A stretch of DNA of 64,000 bases from the NCBI GenBank assembly GCA_038145175.1, contig JAYQPE010000006.1:15434-79433 (forward strand), given 5' to 3'. Source of the stretch: ATZT02 sp038145175 (GTDB taxonomy: Bacteria; Actinomycetota; Actinomycetes; S36-B12; UBA5976). Shown in pieces: positions 25,262-34,987 of this stretch. The notes below the pieces were generated by a model. That model was not told the DNA's origin and did not search any database. It saw nothing but the letters and a program-made list of their open reading frames with translations. The position numbers and the translations under genes are program-made. Within the stretch, counting starts at the first letter, position 1. Every line of letters starts with the position of its first letter.

Positions 25262-27534
25262 ATAACGATGTAAGATTTCTTCCATTTGCAACTTTAATTT
25301 GGCTTATAATTCTTGGCAATCATTATTTATATTTTACATCTATTTTAATAATTGTCTTTATTTCGATGTCTATTTTCTTTTTAAGTTCTAGCAATAAGTT
25401 GTTTTCAACTTCGTTAATTCTTGTTGCAATATTGGCAATGACAACAAGCTATTTTCGCTCTAATGATTTTAATTTGCAAAATTTAAATTTGAACGAAAAG
25501 TTTGAATTGACTGGAGAAATTCGCTCCGATTTAATACCTTCGAATCTGCCAAAATTTGGAACATTAGATATGTTTTCTAAATATTACTTTAAATTCAAAA
25601 TAGATAAACTAAAACAAGAAAAAACATACATCAAAAATGTTTCACACTTAGTAAAAGTTGATATAACAAATACAGAATACTTAGAATATGGAACTAAAAT
25701 AAAATTAATTGGACATCTAGAGCCATCAAATTATTTAAATTTTGACTATGAAATGACTCCGGAAAAGATAATATATTTAAATAAACCAACTTTCATAAAT
25801 AGATCAATAAATACTTTTAGAAACAATTTTATTTTAAGCACTAAAGAAATCAATACTGAAGGCTCAGAGTTATTACCAGGTTTAATATTGGGAGACACTC
25901 GTTTTCAGTCAAAAACATTAAAAGAAGATATGAAATCAAGTGGACTTACGCACTTAACCGCGGTAAGTGGTGGAAATATAGCAATTTTAATCGTTGCTCT
26001 GGGTTTTTTACTTCGAAAAACAAAAATTAATTTTAAAATACAAATTCTATTTATTTTCATTTTTTTACTATTTTTTGCTTATCTAGTAAGAACTGAACCA
26101 AGCGTGATACGTGCCTCATTTATGGCATCAATTGTTCTAATTTCTGTGCTTTACGGGGTTTCTAAACAAGGAATTAATGCTTTGCTCATCACAATTTGTA
26201 TCGCTTTACTGCTAGATCCAAATTTAGCTTTGAGTTGGGGATTTATACTTTCGGTTTTTGCCACTTTTGGACTCTTATTGTTTACTGAGCCCATTCTTGA
26301 ATACTTAACAAAATCTTTTCCTTGGTTAAATAAAAACTTACTCATAGTAATTGCCGTTGCATTGGCTGCCCAATTTTCAACTATGGGACTTGTGGCAGGC
26401 TTTACCGGTTTGATTTCCATTTGGTCAGTAATTGCAAACACATTAGTTTCACCAATCGTTCCTTTAGTGACTATTTTAGGTTATTTAGGACTTATTGTTT
26501 CAAATATAAATCCGTCTCTTGCAATTATTTTTAATTTACCTGCTTCAATTTTTGCTAATTGGATAGTAACAATTTCTCATTTCTTTGCAGATCAAGAATT
26601 GAGCATAATTAAAATTCCCAATGGAATTGTAGGATTTTTAATTGCTAATTTTATTTTAATATTTATCATTTACCTAATTAAAAAATTACATATAACTATT
26701 ATTCTAATTACTCTCATTTTTACTTTTATTTTTGTATCTATGAGTACTACATTATTTTTTCATAAGGCTTGGCCTGTAAAAAATTGGCAATTTGTCATGT
26801 GTGATGTTGGCCAAGGGGATGGTTTAGTCATTCAGGATTCGACTGGGAAAACTATGGTTGTTGATGTGGGTCCTGACGGTAAATTGATGACTAAATGTTT
26901 GAAAAAATTAGGAATAAAGCAAATAGATATTTTGTTACTTACCCATTTTCACCTAGACCACGTAGCTGGCTTAAAAGAAGTTATGAGAAATCATGAAATA
27001 AAAGCAGTTTTTACTAGCTGGATAAAAGAACCGCACGAGGAATCAAAAAGAGTCGAAGAATTATTAAGAACACATACAATTAATTTCTTAATAAGTGGTC
27101 AACGAATTCAATTAGGAGAAATTAAATTGACTTGTTTTTGGCCAACAAATAAAAAAATGGAAATTGAATCTGTAGCAAATAATTCAAGCCTTGTTGTTTT
27201 AGCAGAAATTGATAATGCTTCAATTCTTTTAACTGGCGATATTGAACCGGCAGCGCAGGAAGTTATAAGAAATAAGTGGCAAAAATTAGAAGTGGATGTT
27301 ATCAAGATTCCTCATCATGGATCTAAGTTTCAGGATGCTCTGTTTCCTGAGTGGTCAGGTGCCAGATTGGCTTTAATCAGCGTGGGTTCTGAGAATAGAT
27401 ATGGTCATCCATCTAAAGAAGCAATTGAATTGTATGAAAAATCAGAAATGAAAGTTCTTTCATCGAGTTTGAATGGTTCTATTTCAATATTTATAAATAA
27501 GTATGATCAAATTGAGTATTCCTCAACAGGCTAG
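25252..27534 (+). CDS. comEC: ComEC/Rec2 family competence channel protein
   Basis: Polytopic inner-membrane protein that moves single-stranded DNA into the cytoplasm. The 760-aa protein has N-terminal membrane helices, an OB-like soluble part, the Competence domain with LTAVSGGNIAIL followed by a run of membrane segments, and a C-terminal metallo-beta-lactamase-like domain with LTHFHLDHVAG and HHGS, suggesting a nuclease site. Start is TTG at 25252 within the comEA end. The full ComEA/ComEC pair suggests DNA uptake for recombination or nutrition. Confidence 0.94.
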   Translation: MRLDNDVRFLPFATLIWLIILGNHYLYFTSILIIVFISMSIFFLSSSNKLFSTSLILVAILAMTTSYFRSNDFNLQNLNLNEKFELTGEIRSDLIPSNLPKFGTLDMFSKYYFKFKIDKLKQEKTYIKNVSHLVKVDITNTEYLEYGTKIKLIGHLEPSNYLNFDYEMTPEKIIYLNKPTFINRSINTFRNNFILSTKEINTEGSELLPGLILGDTRFQSKTLKEDMKSSGLTHLTAVSGGNIAILIVALGFLLRKTKINFKIQILFIFIFLLFFAYLVRTEPSVIRASFMASIVLISVLYGVSKQGINALLITICIALLLDPNLALSWGFILSVFATFGLLLFTEPILEYLTKSFPWLNKNLLIVIAVALAAQFSTMGLVAGFTGLISIWSVIANTLVSPIVPLVTILGYLGLIVSNINPSLAIIFNLPASIFANWIVTISHFFADQELSIIKIPNGIVGFLIANFILIFIIYLIKKLHITIILITLIFTFIFVSMSTTLFFHKAWPVKNWQFVMCDVGQGDGLVIQDSTGKTMVVDVGPDGKLMTKCLKKLGIKQIDILLLTHFHLDHVAGLKEVMRNHEIKAVFTSWIKEPHEESKRVEELLRTHTINFLISGQRIQLGEIKLTCFWPTNKKMEIESVANNSSLVVLAEIDNASILLTGDIEPAAQEVIRNKWQKLEVDVIKIPHHGSKFQDALFPEWSGARLALISVGSENRYGHPSKEAIELYEKSEMKVLSSSLNGSISIFINKYDQIEYSSTG

Positions 27535-27546
27535 GATTGAACCGTT

Positions 27547-28545
27547 ATGGCAAATATTGATTCAATCTTTTTAATAACGGGTAACACAGATTTACTAATT
27601 GACAGAGAAATCGCTGAACTTTTCAATAATTTAAAATCTAAGAATAAATTAATTGAAAAACAAATAATTTACGCTCAAGATGAAAATAGTTTTGATCAAA
27701 TATTAGAATACACATCTCCAAATTTATTTGGAAATACAACTTTACTAGTAATTGATGAAATAAATGTAGCTGAAGATAAACTAGATAGTAAACTTGTAGA
27801 TTTTTTGAAAAATATTGCCGATCAAAATATAGAAGATAATTATTTGGTAGTAGTTCACCGAGGAGGAGCTGGTGGAACTGGAATTGTCAAATCTTTACAA
27901 AAATTAAAAATTAAAGAAATAAAGTGTCCAAGTATTAAGTTTACTTCTGAATTTATTGATTTTATGAAGCAAGAATTTAAAAGAAATAAACGTGAAATTG
28001 ATGAAGACGCACTTTTGGCATTACGAGATGCAGTTGGAGAAAATTTAGATGAACTAGTTGGAGCAATCTCACAACTTTGTTTTGATGTTTTAGATAGAAA
28101 AATTGAACTTGAACATGTTCAGAAATATTATCAAGGAAATGTTGCAGTGAAAGTTTTTGATATTTCAAATTCATTATGGGATGCGAATTATGAAAGTGCT
28201 ATAAAAAATTTGAATGATCTTCTTGATCAAGATAATAATTCTGGTGTTTATATTGTAACTATAATTGCAAATTCTTTAAGAAAGTTAGTGAAATTAGCCT
28301 CTCTACCTAATAGCGCAAATGATTTTCAGGTAGCTCAAGAAATAGGTGTTTCTCCAAAACAAGTTCCTTACCTAAGAAAACAACTAAGAAATTGGAATCA
28401 GACTTCGCTAGCAAATGCTGTTGTTGAATTGGCCAAAGTTGATGCTTTCATAAGAGCTGGTTATGAAGGAACCTACCTTGATCAAAATCAAAAAAGATTT
28501 CTTCTTGAAACTACAGTGAGAAAAATAGCCTTATCTGCTAAATAA
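27547..28545 (+). CDS. holA: DNA polymerase III subunit delta
   Basis: Clamp-loader subunit that opens the beta clamp. The 332-aa protein shows the weakly conserved delta pattern: N-terminal AAA+-like fold without a true Walker A, a mid region DALLALRDAVGENLDELVGAI, and a C-terminal collar region with KLVKLA and ALVELAKVDAFIR-like helices. Position after comEC and before rpsT is the conserved actinobacterial order. The ATG is at 27547; the stop is 1 nt from the converging rpsT stop. Confidence 0.9.
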   Translation: MANIDSIFLITGNTDLLIDREIAELFNNLKSKNKLIEKQIIYAQDENSFDQILEYTSPNLFGNTTLLVIDEINVAEDKLDSKLVDFLKNIADQNIEDNYLVVVHRGGAGGTGIVKSLQKLKIKEIKCPSIKFTSEFIDFMKQEFKRNKREIDEDALLALRDAVGENLDELVGAISQLCFDVLDRKIELEHVQKYYQGNVAVKVFDISNSLWDANYESAIKNLNDLLDQDNNSGVYIVTIIANSLRKLVKLASLPNSANDFQVAQEIGVSPKQVPYLRKQLRNWNQTSLANAVVELAKVDAFIRAGYEGTYLDQNQKRFLLETTVRKIALSAK

Positions 28546-28546
28546 T

Positions 28547-28810
28547 TTATTTTTTAGATTTTGCTAATTTTTTGTTAATTGCAGATTTTTTATTTGAGGC
28601 TTGATTTTTGTGAATTACACCTTTTGCAACTGCCTTATCGAGCTGCTTACCTGCTTCTTTAGCTAATTTTGCAGCACCTGCATCACCTGCGGCTAGTGCT
28701 TCATTGAATTTACGAATAGTTGTTTTGATAGCCGAGCGAACTGTTTTGTTTCTGTCGCGAGCAGCATTGTTTTGACCGATACGCTTAATTTGCGATTTAA
28801 TGTTTGCCAA
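28547..28810 (-). CDS. rpsT: 30S ribosomal protein S20
   Basis: Primary 16S rRNA-binding protein. The 87-aa sequence starts MANIKSQIKRIGQNNAARDRN and is lysine and alanine rich, with the typical C-terminal GVIHKNQASNKKSAINK. The start codon is TTG at 28810. E. coli rpsT also uses a UUG start, tied there to autoregulation, so the weak start may have the same role. It is divergent from lepA and converges on holA with a 1-nt gap. Confidence 0.96.
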   Translation of the reverse strand: MANIKSQIKRIGQNNAARDRNKTVRSAIKTTIRKFNEALAAGDAGAAKLAKEAGKQLDKAVAKGVIHKNQASNKKSAINKKLAKSKK

Positions 28811-28952
28811 TTTAAAACTCGTTTCTTTCGCTTAAAGTTGTGAGGCGCTTTATTGCTTCTCTCAAAGTACAGAGTAGCGTGTGACTTGAAAGTACTAATT
28901 AAGTACCCAAAAATTGCTTCAATAACTTAAAGGAAAGACCTAATAATTAATC

Positions 28953-30806
28953 GTGAATCCTGATATAAATCCTGCAGGTCAAACTCCGGCAGAGCTAATT
29001 CGTAATTTTTGCATCATTGCCCATATTGATCATGGTAAATCCACTTTGGCAGATCGAATGCTGCAAATAACTGGGGTGGTTGAAGAGCGCAATATGAGAG
29101 CTCAGTATTTGGATCGCATGGACATAGAAAGAGAACGTGGAATCACAATTAAATCTCAAGCCGTTAGATTACCTTGGCAAGGAATTGATAATAAAAATTA
29201 CATTTTAAATTTAATTGATACACCAGGTCACGTTGATTTTACATACGAAGTAAGTAGATCTCTTGCTGCTTGTGAAGGTGCAATACTTCTTGTGGATGCA
29301 GCTCAAGGAATTGAAGCACAAACTTTAGCCAATTTGTATTTAGCAATCGAATCAGATATCAAAGTCATTCCTGTTCTAAATAAAATAGATTTACCAGCAG
29401 CACAACCTGAAAAATATGCGGCTGAAATAGCTAACATAGTAGGCTGCAAACCAAATGATGTCTTAAAAGTTAGCGCAAAAACTGGTCAAGGCGTTAAAGA
29501 ACTTTTAGATTTAGTAGTAGTTGAAGTCCCTGCTCCAGTTGGTGATGCAAATGCTCCAGCTAGAGCGATGATTTTTGATTCTGTTTATGACACTTATCGC
29601 GGAGTTGTTACATACGTGCGCGTAGTCGATGGGAAATTGTTACCAAGAGAAAAAATTAAAATGATGTCATCTGGTGCCACACATGAGTTGTTGGACATTG
29701 GCGTTATTTCTCCAGAACCAAAATCAACAAAAGGTTTAGGTGTTGGTGAAGTTGGCTATTTAATAACTGGGGTAAAGGATGTTCGCCAATCAAGAGTCGG
29801 TGACACAATAACTGATTCAATTAAACCTGCAAATAAAGCTTTATCCGGGTTTCGTGATCCAAAGCCAATGGTTTTTGCTGGATTATTTCCAATTGATGGA
29901 AGTGATTATCCGCTTTTAAGAGATGCGCTTGATAAATTGCAGTTAAATGATGCAGCATTAGTTTACGAGCCAGAATCATCTGTTGCTTTAGGATTTGGAT
30001 ATCGTTGCGGATTTCTTGGTCTGTTGCATTTAGAAATTGTTAGAGAAAGACTTTCAAGAGAATTCGATTTAAATTTAATTTCTACTGCGCCTAGTGTGGG
30101 GTATCGAATTGTAATGGAAGATGGACAAGAAATATCAATTACAAATCCAAGTGAATTTCCTAATGGAAAAGTTAATGAAATATTTGAACCTATTGTCAAA
30201 GCGACAATTTTAACTCCAAGTGAATATATAGGACCTGTAATGGAACTTGCCCAAGATAGAAGAGGTCAGATGCATAACATGGATTATTTATCTGAAGATC
30301 GAGTTGAATTAAGATATACACTTCCTTTAGCTGAAATTGTCTTTGATTTTTTTGATCAACTTAAATCTAAAACCAGAGGTTATGCATCTTTTGATTATGA
30401 ACCTTCTGGAGAGCAAAGTGCTCAATTAGTAAAAGTTGATATTTTATTACACGGCGATCCAGTTGATGCTTTTTCTTCAATTGTTCACAAAGATAAAGCT
30501 TATTCCTATGGAGTTGAAATGACTTCTAGATTAAAAGAATTAATTCCAAGACAACAATTCGAAGTTCCGATTCAAGCAGCTATAGGTTCAAGAATTATTG
30601 CCAGAGAAACAATTAGAGCGATTAGAAAAGATGTGTTGGCAAAATGCTATGGCGGAGACATTACTAGAAAAAGAAAATTACTTGAAAAGCAAAAAGAGGG
30701 TAAGAAAAGAATGAAAATGGTCGGTAAAGTCGAAGTTCCTCAAGAAGCATTTGTGGCAGCACTTCAAACGTCTTCTGAAAATGGCGCAAAAGAAAAAAAT
30801 AAGTAA
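28953..30806 (+). CDS. lepA: Elongation factor 4 (LepA)
   Basis: Translational GTPase that acts on stalled or mistranslocated ribosomes. The 617-aa protein has G1 AHIDHGKSTLADRM, G2/G3 region with RGITIKSQAVR and DTPGHVDF, G4 NKIDLP, and the LepA-specific C-terminal domain ending in KRKLLEKQKEGKKRMK. Start is GTG at 28953. AAAGGA lies rather far upstream (about 17 nt), so the initiation mode is uncertain. hemW follows within 8 bp. Confidence 0.96.
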   Translation: MNPDINPAGQTPAELIRNFCIIAHIDHGKSTLADRMLQITGVVEERNMRAQYLDRMDIERERGITIKSQAVRLPWQGIDNKNYILNLIDTPGHVDFTYEVSRSLAACEGAILLVDAAQGIEAQTLANLYLAIESDIKVIPVLNKIDLPAAQPEKYAAEIANIVGCKPNDVLKVSAKTGQGVKELLDLVVVEVPAPVGDANAPARAMIFDSVYDTYRGVVTYVRVVDGKLLPREKIKMMSSGATHELLDIGVISPEPKSTKGLGVGEVGYLITGVKDVRQSRVGDTITDSIKPANKALSGFRDPKPMVFAGLFPIDGSDYPLLRDALDKLQLNDAALVYEPESSVALGFGYRCGFLGLLHLEIVRERLSREFDLNLISTAPSVGYRIVMEDGQEISITNPSEFPNGKVNEIFEPIVKATILTPSEYIGPVMELAQDRRGQMHNMDYLSEDRVELRYTLPLAEIVFDFFDQLKSKTRGYASFDYEPSGEQSAQLVKVDILLHGDPVDAFSSIVHKDKAYSYGVEMTSRLKELIPRQQFEVPIQAAIGSRIIARETIRAIRKDVLAKCYGGDITRKRKLLEKQKEGKKRMKMVGKVEVPQEAFVAALQTSSENGAKEKNK

Positions 30807-30814
30807 GGTATTAA

Positions 30815-32005
30815 ATGGCGCAAGAATCCGAAGCAGATATAGCGCCTCTTGACGGAAACCTTGCAATAGATTTTAATAACCTGTTAAAAAAGCCTTTTTC
30901 TGTATATATTCATGTTCCTTACTGCAAAAAACGTTGCGGATATTGTGACTTTAATACCTATACTCCAAGTGAATTAGATGCAAATGATCAAGTGGAAAGT
31001 TGGGCTAAAGCAACTGTAAAAGAAATAGAATTTGCAAAGAAAATTTTGAAAAAAGATTTAATAATTGACACTATTTTTTTTGGCGGCGGAACTCCATCTT
31101 TACTTTCAAACAAAGAAATTTCTTTTTTACTGGAAGCACTAAAAGAAAATTTTAATTTAGCAAATGATGTTGAAATTACTTTAGAAGCAAATCCTGATGA
31201 CATTACTGAGGAAAAAATTACATCTTGGCTTGAAAATCAAATAAATAGAATTTCAATCGGAATGCAAAGTTCATCTAAAAAAGTATTACAAACGCTAGAT
31301 CGCACACACGATACTTTCAATATTAAAAAATCATCTAATTTGCTTAAAAAGCATGGATTAAAAAATTTTAGTTTTGATTTAATCTATGGAACACCTGGAG
31401 AAAGCTTAAAAGAGTGGCAAGAAAGTATTGAATTTGCACTTAGTTTAAACCCAACCCACTTATCGGCATATTCTTTGGTTATTGAACCTGGAACAAAAAT
31501 GGGTAAAGATTTGAAAACAAATAAAATTCAAAATGTTAATGACGATCTATCTGCAGATAAATATTTATTAGCGGATGAAATATTGGAACAACATGGATTT
31601 TCTTGGTATGAAATTTCTAATTGGAGTTCCAATAATTTAAATTCTCGACATAATTTAAATTATTGGAAAAATAATAATTGGTGGGGTTTTGGCCCAGGTG
31701 CTCACTCTCATATTGACGGAATAAGATGGTGGAATTTAAAATTACCAAATCAGTGGAGAGAAAGATTGGAAAAACTTCAATCTCCTGCAAAAGCGCGAGA
31801 AGTATTAACTGCGGATCAAAAAATAAGTGAAGAAATAATGCTCTCATTACGGTTAAAGTCAGGATTAGACTCAAGAAAATTTAGTACTAATATAATTAAT
31901 GACTTAATAAAAAATGATCTTATTTACTTACATGAACATAATTTAGTTTTAACAAAAAGAGGCAGATTGCTTGCAGATCAGGTTTTTGTTCAATTAAATA
32001 ATTAA
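30815..32005 (+). CDS. hemW: Radical SAM heme chaperone HemW
   Basis: Radical SAM family protein once called HemN-like, now seen as a heme chaperone for respiratory enzymes. The iron-sulfur motif is CKKRCGYCDF in VPYCKKRCGYCDF, where the HemW pattern C-x3-C-x2-C is clear. Also present are FFGGGTPSLL, the SIGMQS and DRTHD segments, and YEISNWS plus WWGFGPGAHSH. At 396 aa the length is usual. ATG at 30815. Neighbours lepA and hrcA give the standard order. Confidence 0.93.
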   Translation: MAQESEADIAPLDGNLAIDFNNLLKKPFSVYIHVPYCKKRCGYCDFNTYTPSELDANDQVESWAKATVKEIEFAKKILKKDLIIDTIFFGGGTPSLLSNKEISFLLEALKENFNLANDVEITLEANPDDITEEKITSWLENQINRISIGMQSSSKKVLQTLDRTHDTFNIKKSSNLLKKHGLKNFSFDLIYGTPGESLKEWQESIEFALSLNPTHLSAYSLVIEPGTKMGKDLKTNKIQNVNDDLSADKYLLADEILEQHGFSWYEISNWSSNNLNSRHNLNYWKNNNWWGFGPGAHSHIDGIRWWNLKLPNQWRERLEKLQSPAKAREVLTADQKISEEIMLSLRLKSGLDSRKFSTNIINDLIKNDLIYLHEHNLVLTKRGRLLADQVFVQLNN

Positions 32006-32040
32006 AAAACAAATTTTCCACACAATTACCAAGCCAAAAG

Positions 32041-32094
32041 TGGCAGTTAAAATAAAAATAAAGTAATCTAGCACTTGATAGGTTTAAGTGCTAA
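32041..32094 (+). promoter_or_regulatory. CIRCE operator with hrcA-dnaJ promoter
   Basis: CTAGCACTT at 32068-32076 and AAGTGCTAA at 32086-32094 flank a 9-nt spacer, matching the CIRCE layout TTAGCACTC-N9-GAGTGCTAA bound by HrcA. Both inner bases are changed symmetrically to T/A. A -10-like TAATCT (32064-32069) overlaps the left arm, with a weak TGGCAG 17 nt upstream as -35. HrcA binding would cover the promoter, giving autoregulation. Confidence 0.88.
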
Positions 32095-32116
32095 TTAATG
32101 ATAAGACGGTGATTCC

Positions 32117-33130
32117 TTGGACGAGAGAAAGTTTGCGGTTCTAAGTGCAATCATTGAGGACTATGTTGCGACTCAAGAACCCATCGGTTCAAAGAGTCTT
32201 GTTGAAAGACACAGTTTAAAAGTTTCGCCTGCAACAGTTCGAAATGAAATGGCTGTCTTGGAAGACGAAGGTTACATTGTTCAGCCGCATACGAGTGCTG
32301 GTCGAATTCCAACTGACAAAGGCTACAGAACTTTTGTAGATCGATTAAATGAAGTACGACAACTTTCGCCAGCAGAAACAAGAGCTATCACACAAGTTTT
32401 AGAGGGCGCTATTGATTTAGACGATGTGATGCAAAAAACTGTTAAATTACTATCGCAATTAACAGGTCAGATTTCTTTGGTTCAATATCCAATTCTTTCG
32501 GGATCAATTGTTAAACACATTGACTTAATTTCAATAAATGAAAAAAGAATTATGATTGTGCTGGTAGCAAATAGTGGAAGACTTGAACAAGTAACAGTCG
32601 AATTAGAAAATAATGTAGATGAGTCCACTCTAGAATTATTACGAAATAAATTAAAAAATACGATTACTGATAAAAAATTTATAGAAGTATCAAATTTAAT
32701 TAAAAATTTTGAAAATGATACAGAATTAAACAATAAGGTATTGGTTAGTAAAGTCATTGAAAAGTTGAAAGTAATGGTGACCCAAAAATCGGATCAGAAA
32801 ATAGTAATAGCAGGTGCAAGTAATTTAGCAAAATTAGACTCAGAATTTAGTAAAAAATTATTACCAGTTTTGGATGAAATAGAAGAAAATGTAGTAATGC
32901 TCAAATTGATGGGTGAAATGGTCAACGAGGATGAGCTTTTCATAAGAATTGGCCACGAAAATAAAGTAGCCAACTTGCATTCAGCTTCAGTGGTCTCTTC
33001 TGGCTACATAACAGGAGATTCATTATCAAAACTTGGCATAGTAGGTCCTACTCGAATGGATTATCCAGGAACAATTTCCGCAGTGAGAGCTGTTGCGCGT
33101 TATTTGGGAAGAATTCTAGGAAACAAATAA
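32117..33130 (+). CDS. hrcA: Heat-inducible transcriptional repressor HrcA
   Basis: Repressor of chaperone operons through CIRCE sites. The 337-aa protein has the N-terminal winged-helix region (about residues 1-75: GSKSLVERHSLKVSPATVRNEM and HTSAGRIPTDKGYRTFVD) and the long inducer-binding domain ending in GPTRMDYPGTISAVRAVA. Start is TTG at 32117, 22 bp after the CIRCE element. dnaJ follows with no gap, as in most Actinobacteria. Confidence 0.96.
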   Translation: MDERKFAVLSAIIEDYVATQEPIGSKSLVERHSLKVSPATVRNEMAVLEDEGYIVQPHTSAGRIPTDKGYRTFVDRLNEVRQLSPAETRAITQVLEGAIDLDDVMQKTVKLLSQLTGQISLVQYPILSGSIVKHIDLISINEKRIMIVLVANSGRLEQVTVELENNVDESTLELLRNKLKNTITDKKFIEVSNLIKNFENDTELNNKVLVSKVIEKLKVMVTQKSDQKIVIAGASNLAKLDSEFSKKLLPVLDEIEENVVMLKLMGEMVNEDELFIRIGHENKVANLHSASVVSSGYITGDSLSKLGIVGPTRMDYPGTISAVRAVARYLGRILGNK

Positions 33131-34246
33131 ATGGCAAATGATTATTATGACATTTTAGGTGTTGACACCGATGCAAGTGGTGATGAAATAAAAAAAGCTT
33201 ATAGAAAACTTGCAAGAGAATTACATCCAGACTTAAATCCAGATCCATCAGCAGCCGAAAAATTTAAAGAGGTAACGGCTGCATATGAAACATTAAGTGA
33301 TGATCAAAAACGAAGAATGTATGATTTAGGTTTTTCCGGCAATGGTCCAAGTGCTGGAGGTTTTGGTTTTGGAGGTCTAGGAGATTTCGTTGATGCATTT
33401 TTTGGATCCACTCAACAAAGAGGTCCAAGATCTAGAACTAGACGAGGACAGGATGCTTTAATTCAAATTGAAATTGAATTAATTGAAGCGTTCACAGGAT
33501 TAAATAAAGATTTAACAGTTGAAACTGCAGTAGTTTGTTCAGTTTGCCAAGGAAGTTGTTGTGTACCTGGAACTTCTCCAACAGTTTGCTCGATGTGTAG
33601 AGGTAGGGGAGATGTACAAGCAGTGCAACGTTCCCTTCTTGGACAGGTTGTTTCTAGTAGACCTTGTCCACAATGTTCTGGATTTGGAACAGTATTACAA
33701 AGTCCTTGTGCAGAATGTTCTGGAGAAGGAAGAGTTAGAACACGTGCAACATTAAATGCCCAAATACCAGCAGGAGTTGATTCAGGAACCAGAGTTCAAC
33801 TTGTTGGAAGAGGAGAAGTTGGTCCTGGCGGTGGTGAAGCTGGGGATTTGTTTTTAGAAATTATTGTTAAACCACATAAAACTTTTCATCGAGAAGCAGA
33901 TGATTTGCATAGTTTGATTAATATTCCAATGACTGCTGCAGCTTTAGGCACAAATTTTATTTTTCATACGTTTGACTCTGAAGAAAATATAACTATCAAA
34001 CCCGGCACTCAATCTGGAACCGTGATTACTTTGAGAGGAAAAGGAATGCCTCGACTTAGAAGAGAAGGTAATGGCGACTTACATCTTGAAGTTAACGTTG
34101 AGACTCCTTCCGCGATAAACGAAGAGCAAAAAAGCCTACTGAAAAAATTAGCTGAATTACGAAAAGAAGATAAATTAAATATTGAACCTGAAAAAATAAA
34201 TGAAACTGGATTATTTTCTAAAATAAGAGATGTGTTCTCAAGATAA
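33131..34246 (+). CDS. dnaJ: Chaperone protein DnaJ (DnaJ2 type)
   Basis: Hsp40 co-chaperone that stimulates DnaK. The 371-aa protein has the J domain (residues 1-66, with HPD in ELHPDLNPD), a Gly/Phe-rich linker (FGFGGLGDF), a zinc-finger domain and the C-terminal substrate-binding domains. The first zinc repeat reads CSVCQGSCC, with Cys where the C-x-x-C-x-G-x-G pattern has its final Gly; the other three (CSMCRGRG, CPQCSGFG, CAECSGEG) are regular. ATG at 33131 touches the hrcA stop. Confidence 0.95.
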   Translation: MANDYYDILGVDTDASGDEIKKAYRKLARELHPDLNPDPSAAEKFKEVTAAYETLSDDQKRRMYDLGFSGNGPSAGGFGFGGLGDFVDAFFGSTQQRGPRSRTRRGQDALIQIEIELIEAFTGLNKDLTVETAVVCSVCQGSCCVPGTSPTVCSMCRGRGDVQAVQRSLLGQVVSSRPCPQCSGFGTVLQSPCAECSGEGRVRTRATLNAQIPAGVDSGTRVQLVGRGEVGPGGGEAGDLFLEIIVKPHKTFHREADDLHSLINIPMTAAALGTNFIFHTFDSEENITIKPGTQSGTVITLRGKGMPRLRREGNGDLHLEVNVETPSAINEEQKSLLKKLAELRKEDKLNIEPEKINETGLFSKIRDVFSR

Positions 34247-34248
34247 AA

Positions 34249-34983
34249 ATGCAACCTGCTTATTTTATTGCTTTAACTGAAGATTTAAATAAGCAAATAA
34301 TTACCTTAATAGGTGATGAAGCACATCACGCTATAAAAGTTAGAAGAACTCAATTGAATGAGACTATTTTTGTCACAGACACTAATGGATTAGTTGTTGA
34401 AGCAAAAGTGGTCGAAATTGGTCCAGGAAAAATACTCAAAGCAGAAACCATAAGTAAAAAGACCCATCAGATAAAAAAACCGCTTGTTTGTGTTGCTCAG
34501 GCAATCGCTAAAGGAGATAGAGCTGATTTATCTATAGAGCTTTTGACTGAGGTGGGTGTTGATCAAATTATTCCCTGGCAAGCAAACAGAAGCGTTTCAA
34601 AATTAGAAGATAAGGCAGACAAATTAATTCAGAAATGGCAAAATATTGCTAGAGAATCAACAAAACAAGCAAGACGACCTTTTATGCCAGAGTTATTGAA
34701 TTTAGTAAATTCAAACGATTTAGTTGATAAATTTATTAATTACGACCAAATTATAATCTTAGATCCAGATTCACCATTTTACTTTACAGATGAAATCAAA
34801 AATATTTCAAAAAGTGTCTTACTTGTAATTGGCCCAGAAGGTGGAATAGATGAAACAGAGATGCTTTTATTTAAAAATTCTAAAGCAAGACTTGCAAGTC
34901 TTGGAGAATCAATTCTTAGAACTTCTTCAGCAGGGGCAATTAGTGCAGCAATTTTACTTGCTCAAACAAAATGGATAAAATAG
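34249..34983 (+). CDS. rsmE: 16S rRNA (uracil1498-N3)-methyltransferase
   Basis: SPOUT-class methyltransferase that modifies U1498 of 16S rRNA. The 244-aa protein has an N-terminal PUA-like domain (DEAHHAIKVRR) and the C-terminal knot with LLVIGPEGGIDETE and LGESILRTSSAGAISAAILL, both diagnostic for RsmE. ATG at 34249, 2 bp after dnaJ; co-transcribed with the hrcA-dnaJ operon. Confidence 0.93.
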   Translation: MQPAYFIALTEDLNKQIITLIGDEAHHAIKVRRTQLNETIFVTDTNGLVVEAKVVEIGPGKILKAETISKKTHQIKKPLVCVAQAIAKGDRADLSIELLTEVGVDQIIPWQANRSVSKLEDKADKLIQKWQNIARESTKQARRPFMPELLNLVNSNDLVDKFINYDQIIILDPDSPFYFTDEIKNISKSVLLVIGPEGGIDETEMLLFKNSKARLASLGESILRTSSAGAISAAILLAQTKWIK

Positions 34984-34987
34984 TCAA

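Noticed and set aside
28886..28914. TTGAAA-17-AAAAAT as lepA promoter, with GTACT/AGTAC repeat
   Set aside because: The -10 is poor and the 5-bp repeat is expected by chance in such AT-rich DNA.
32015..32025. TTTTCCACA as a second DnaA box before hrcA
   Set aside because: One mismatch to consensus and isolated; not strong enough to list.
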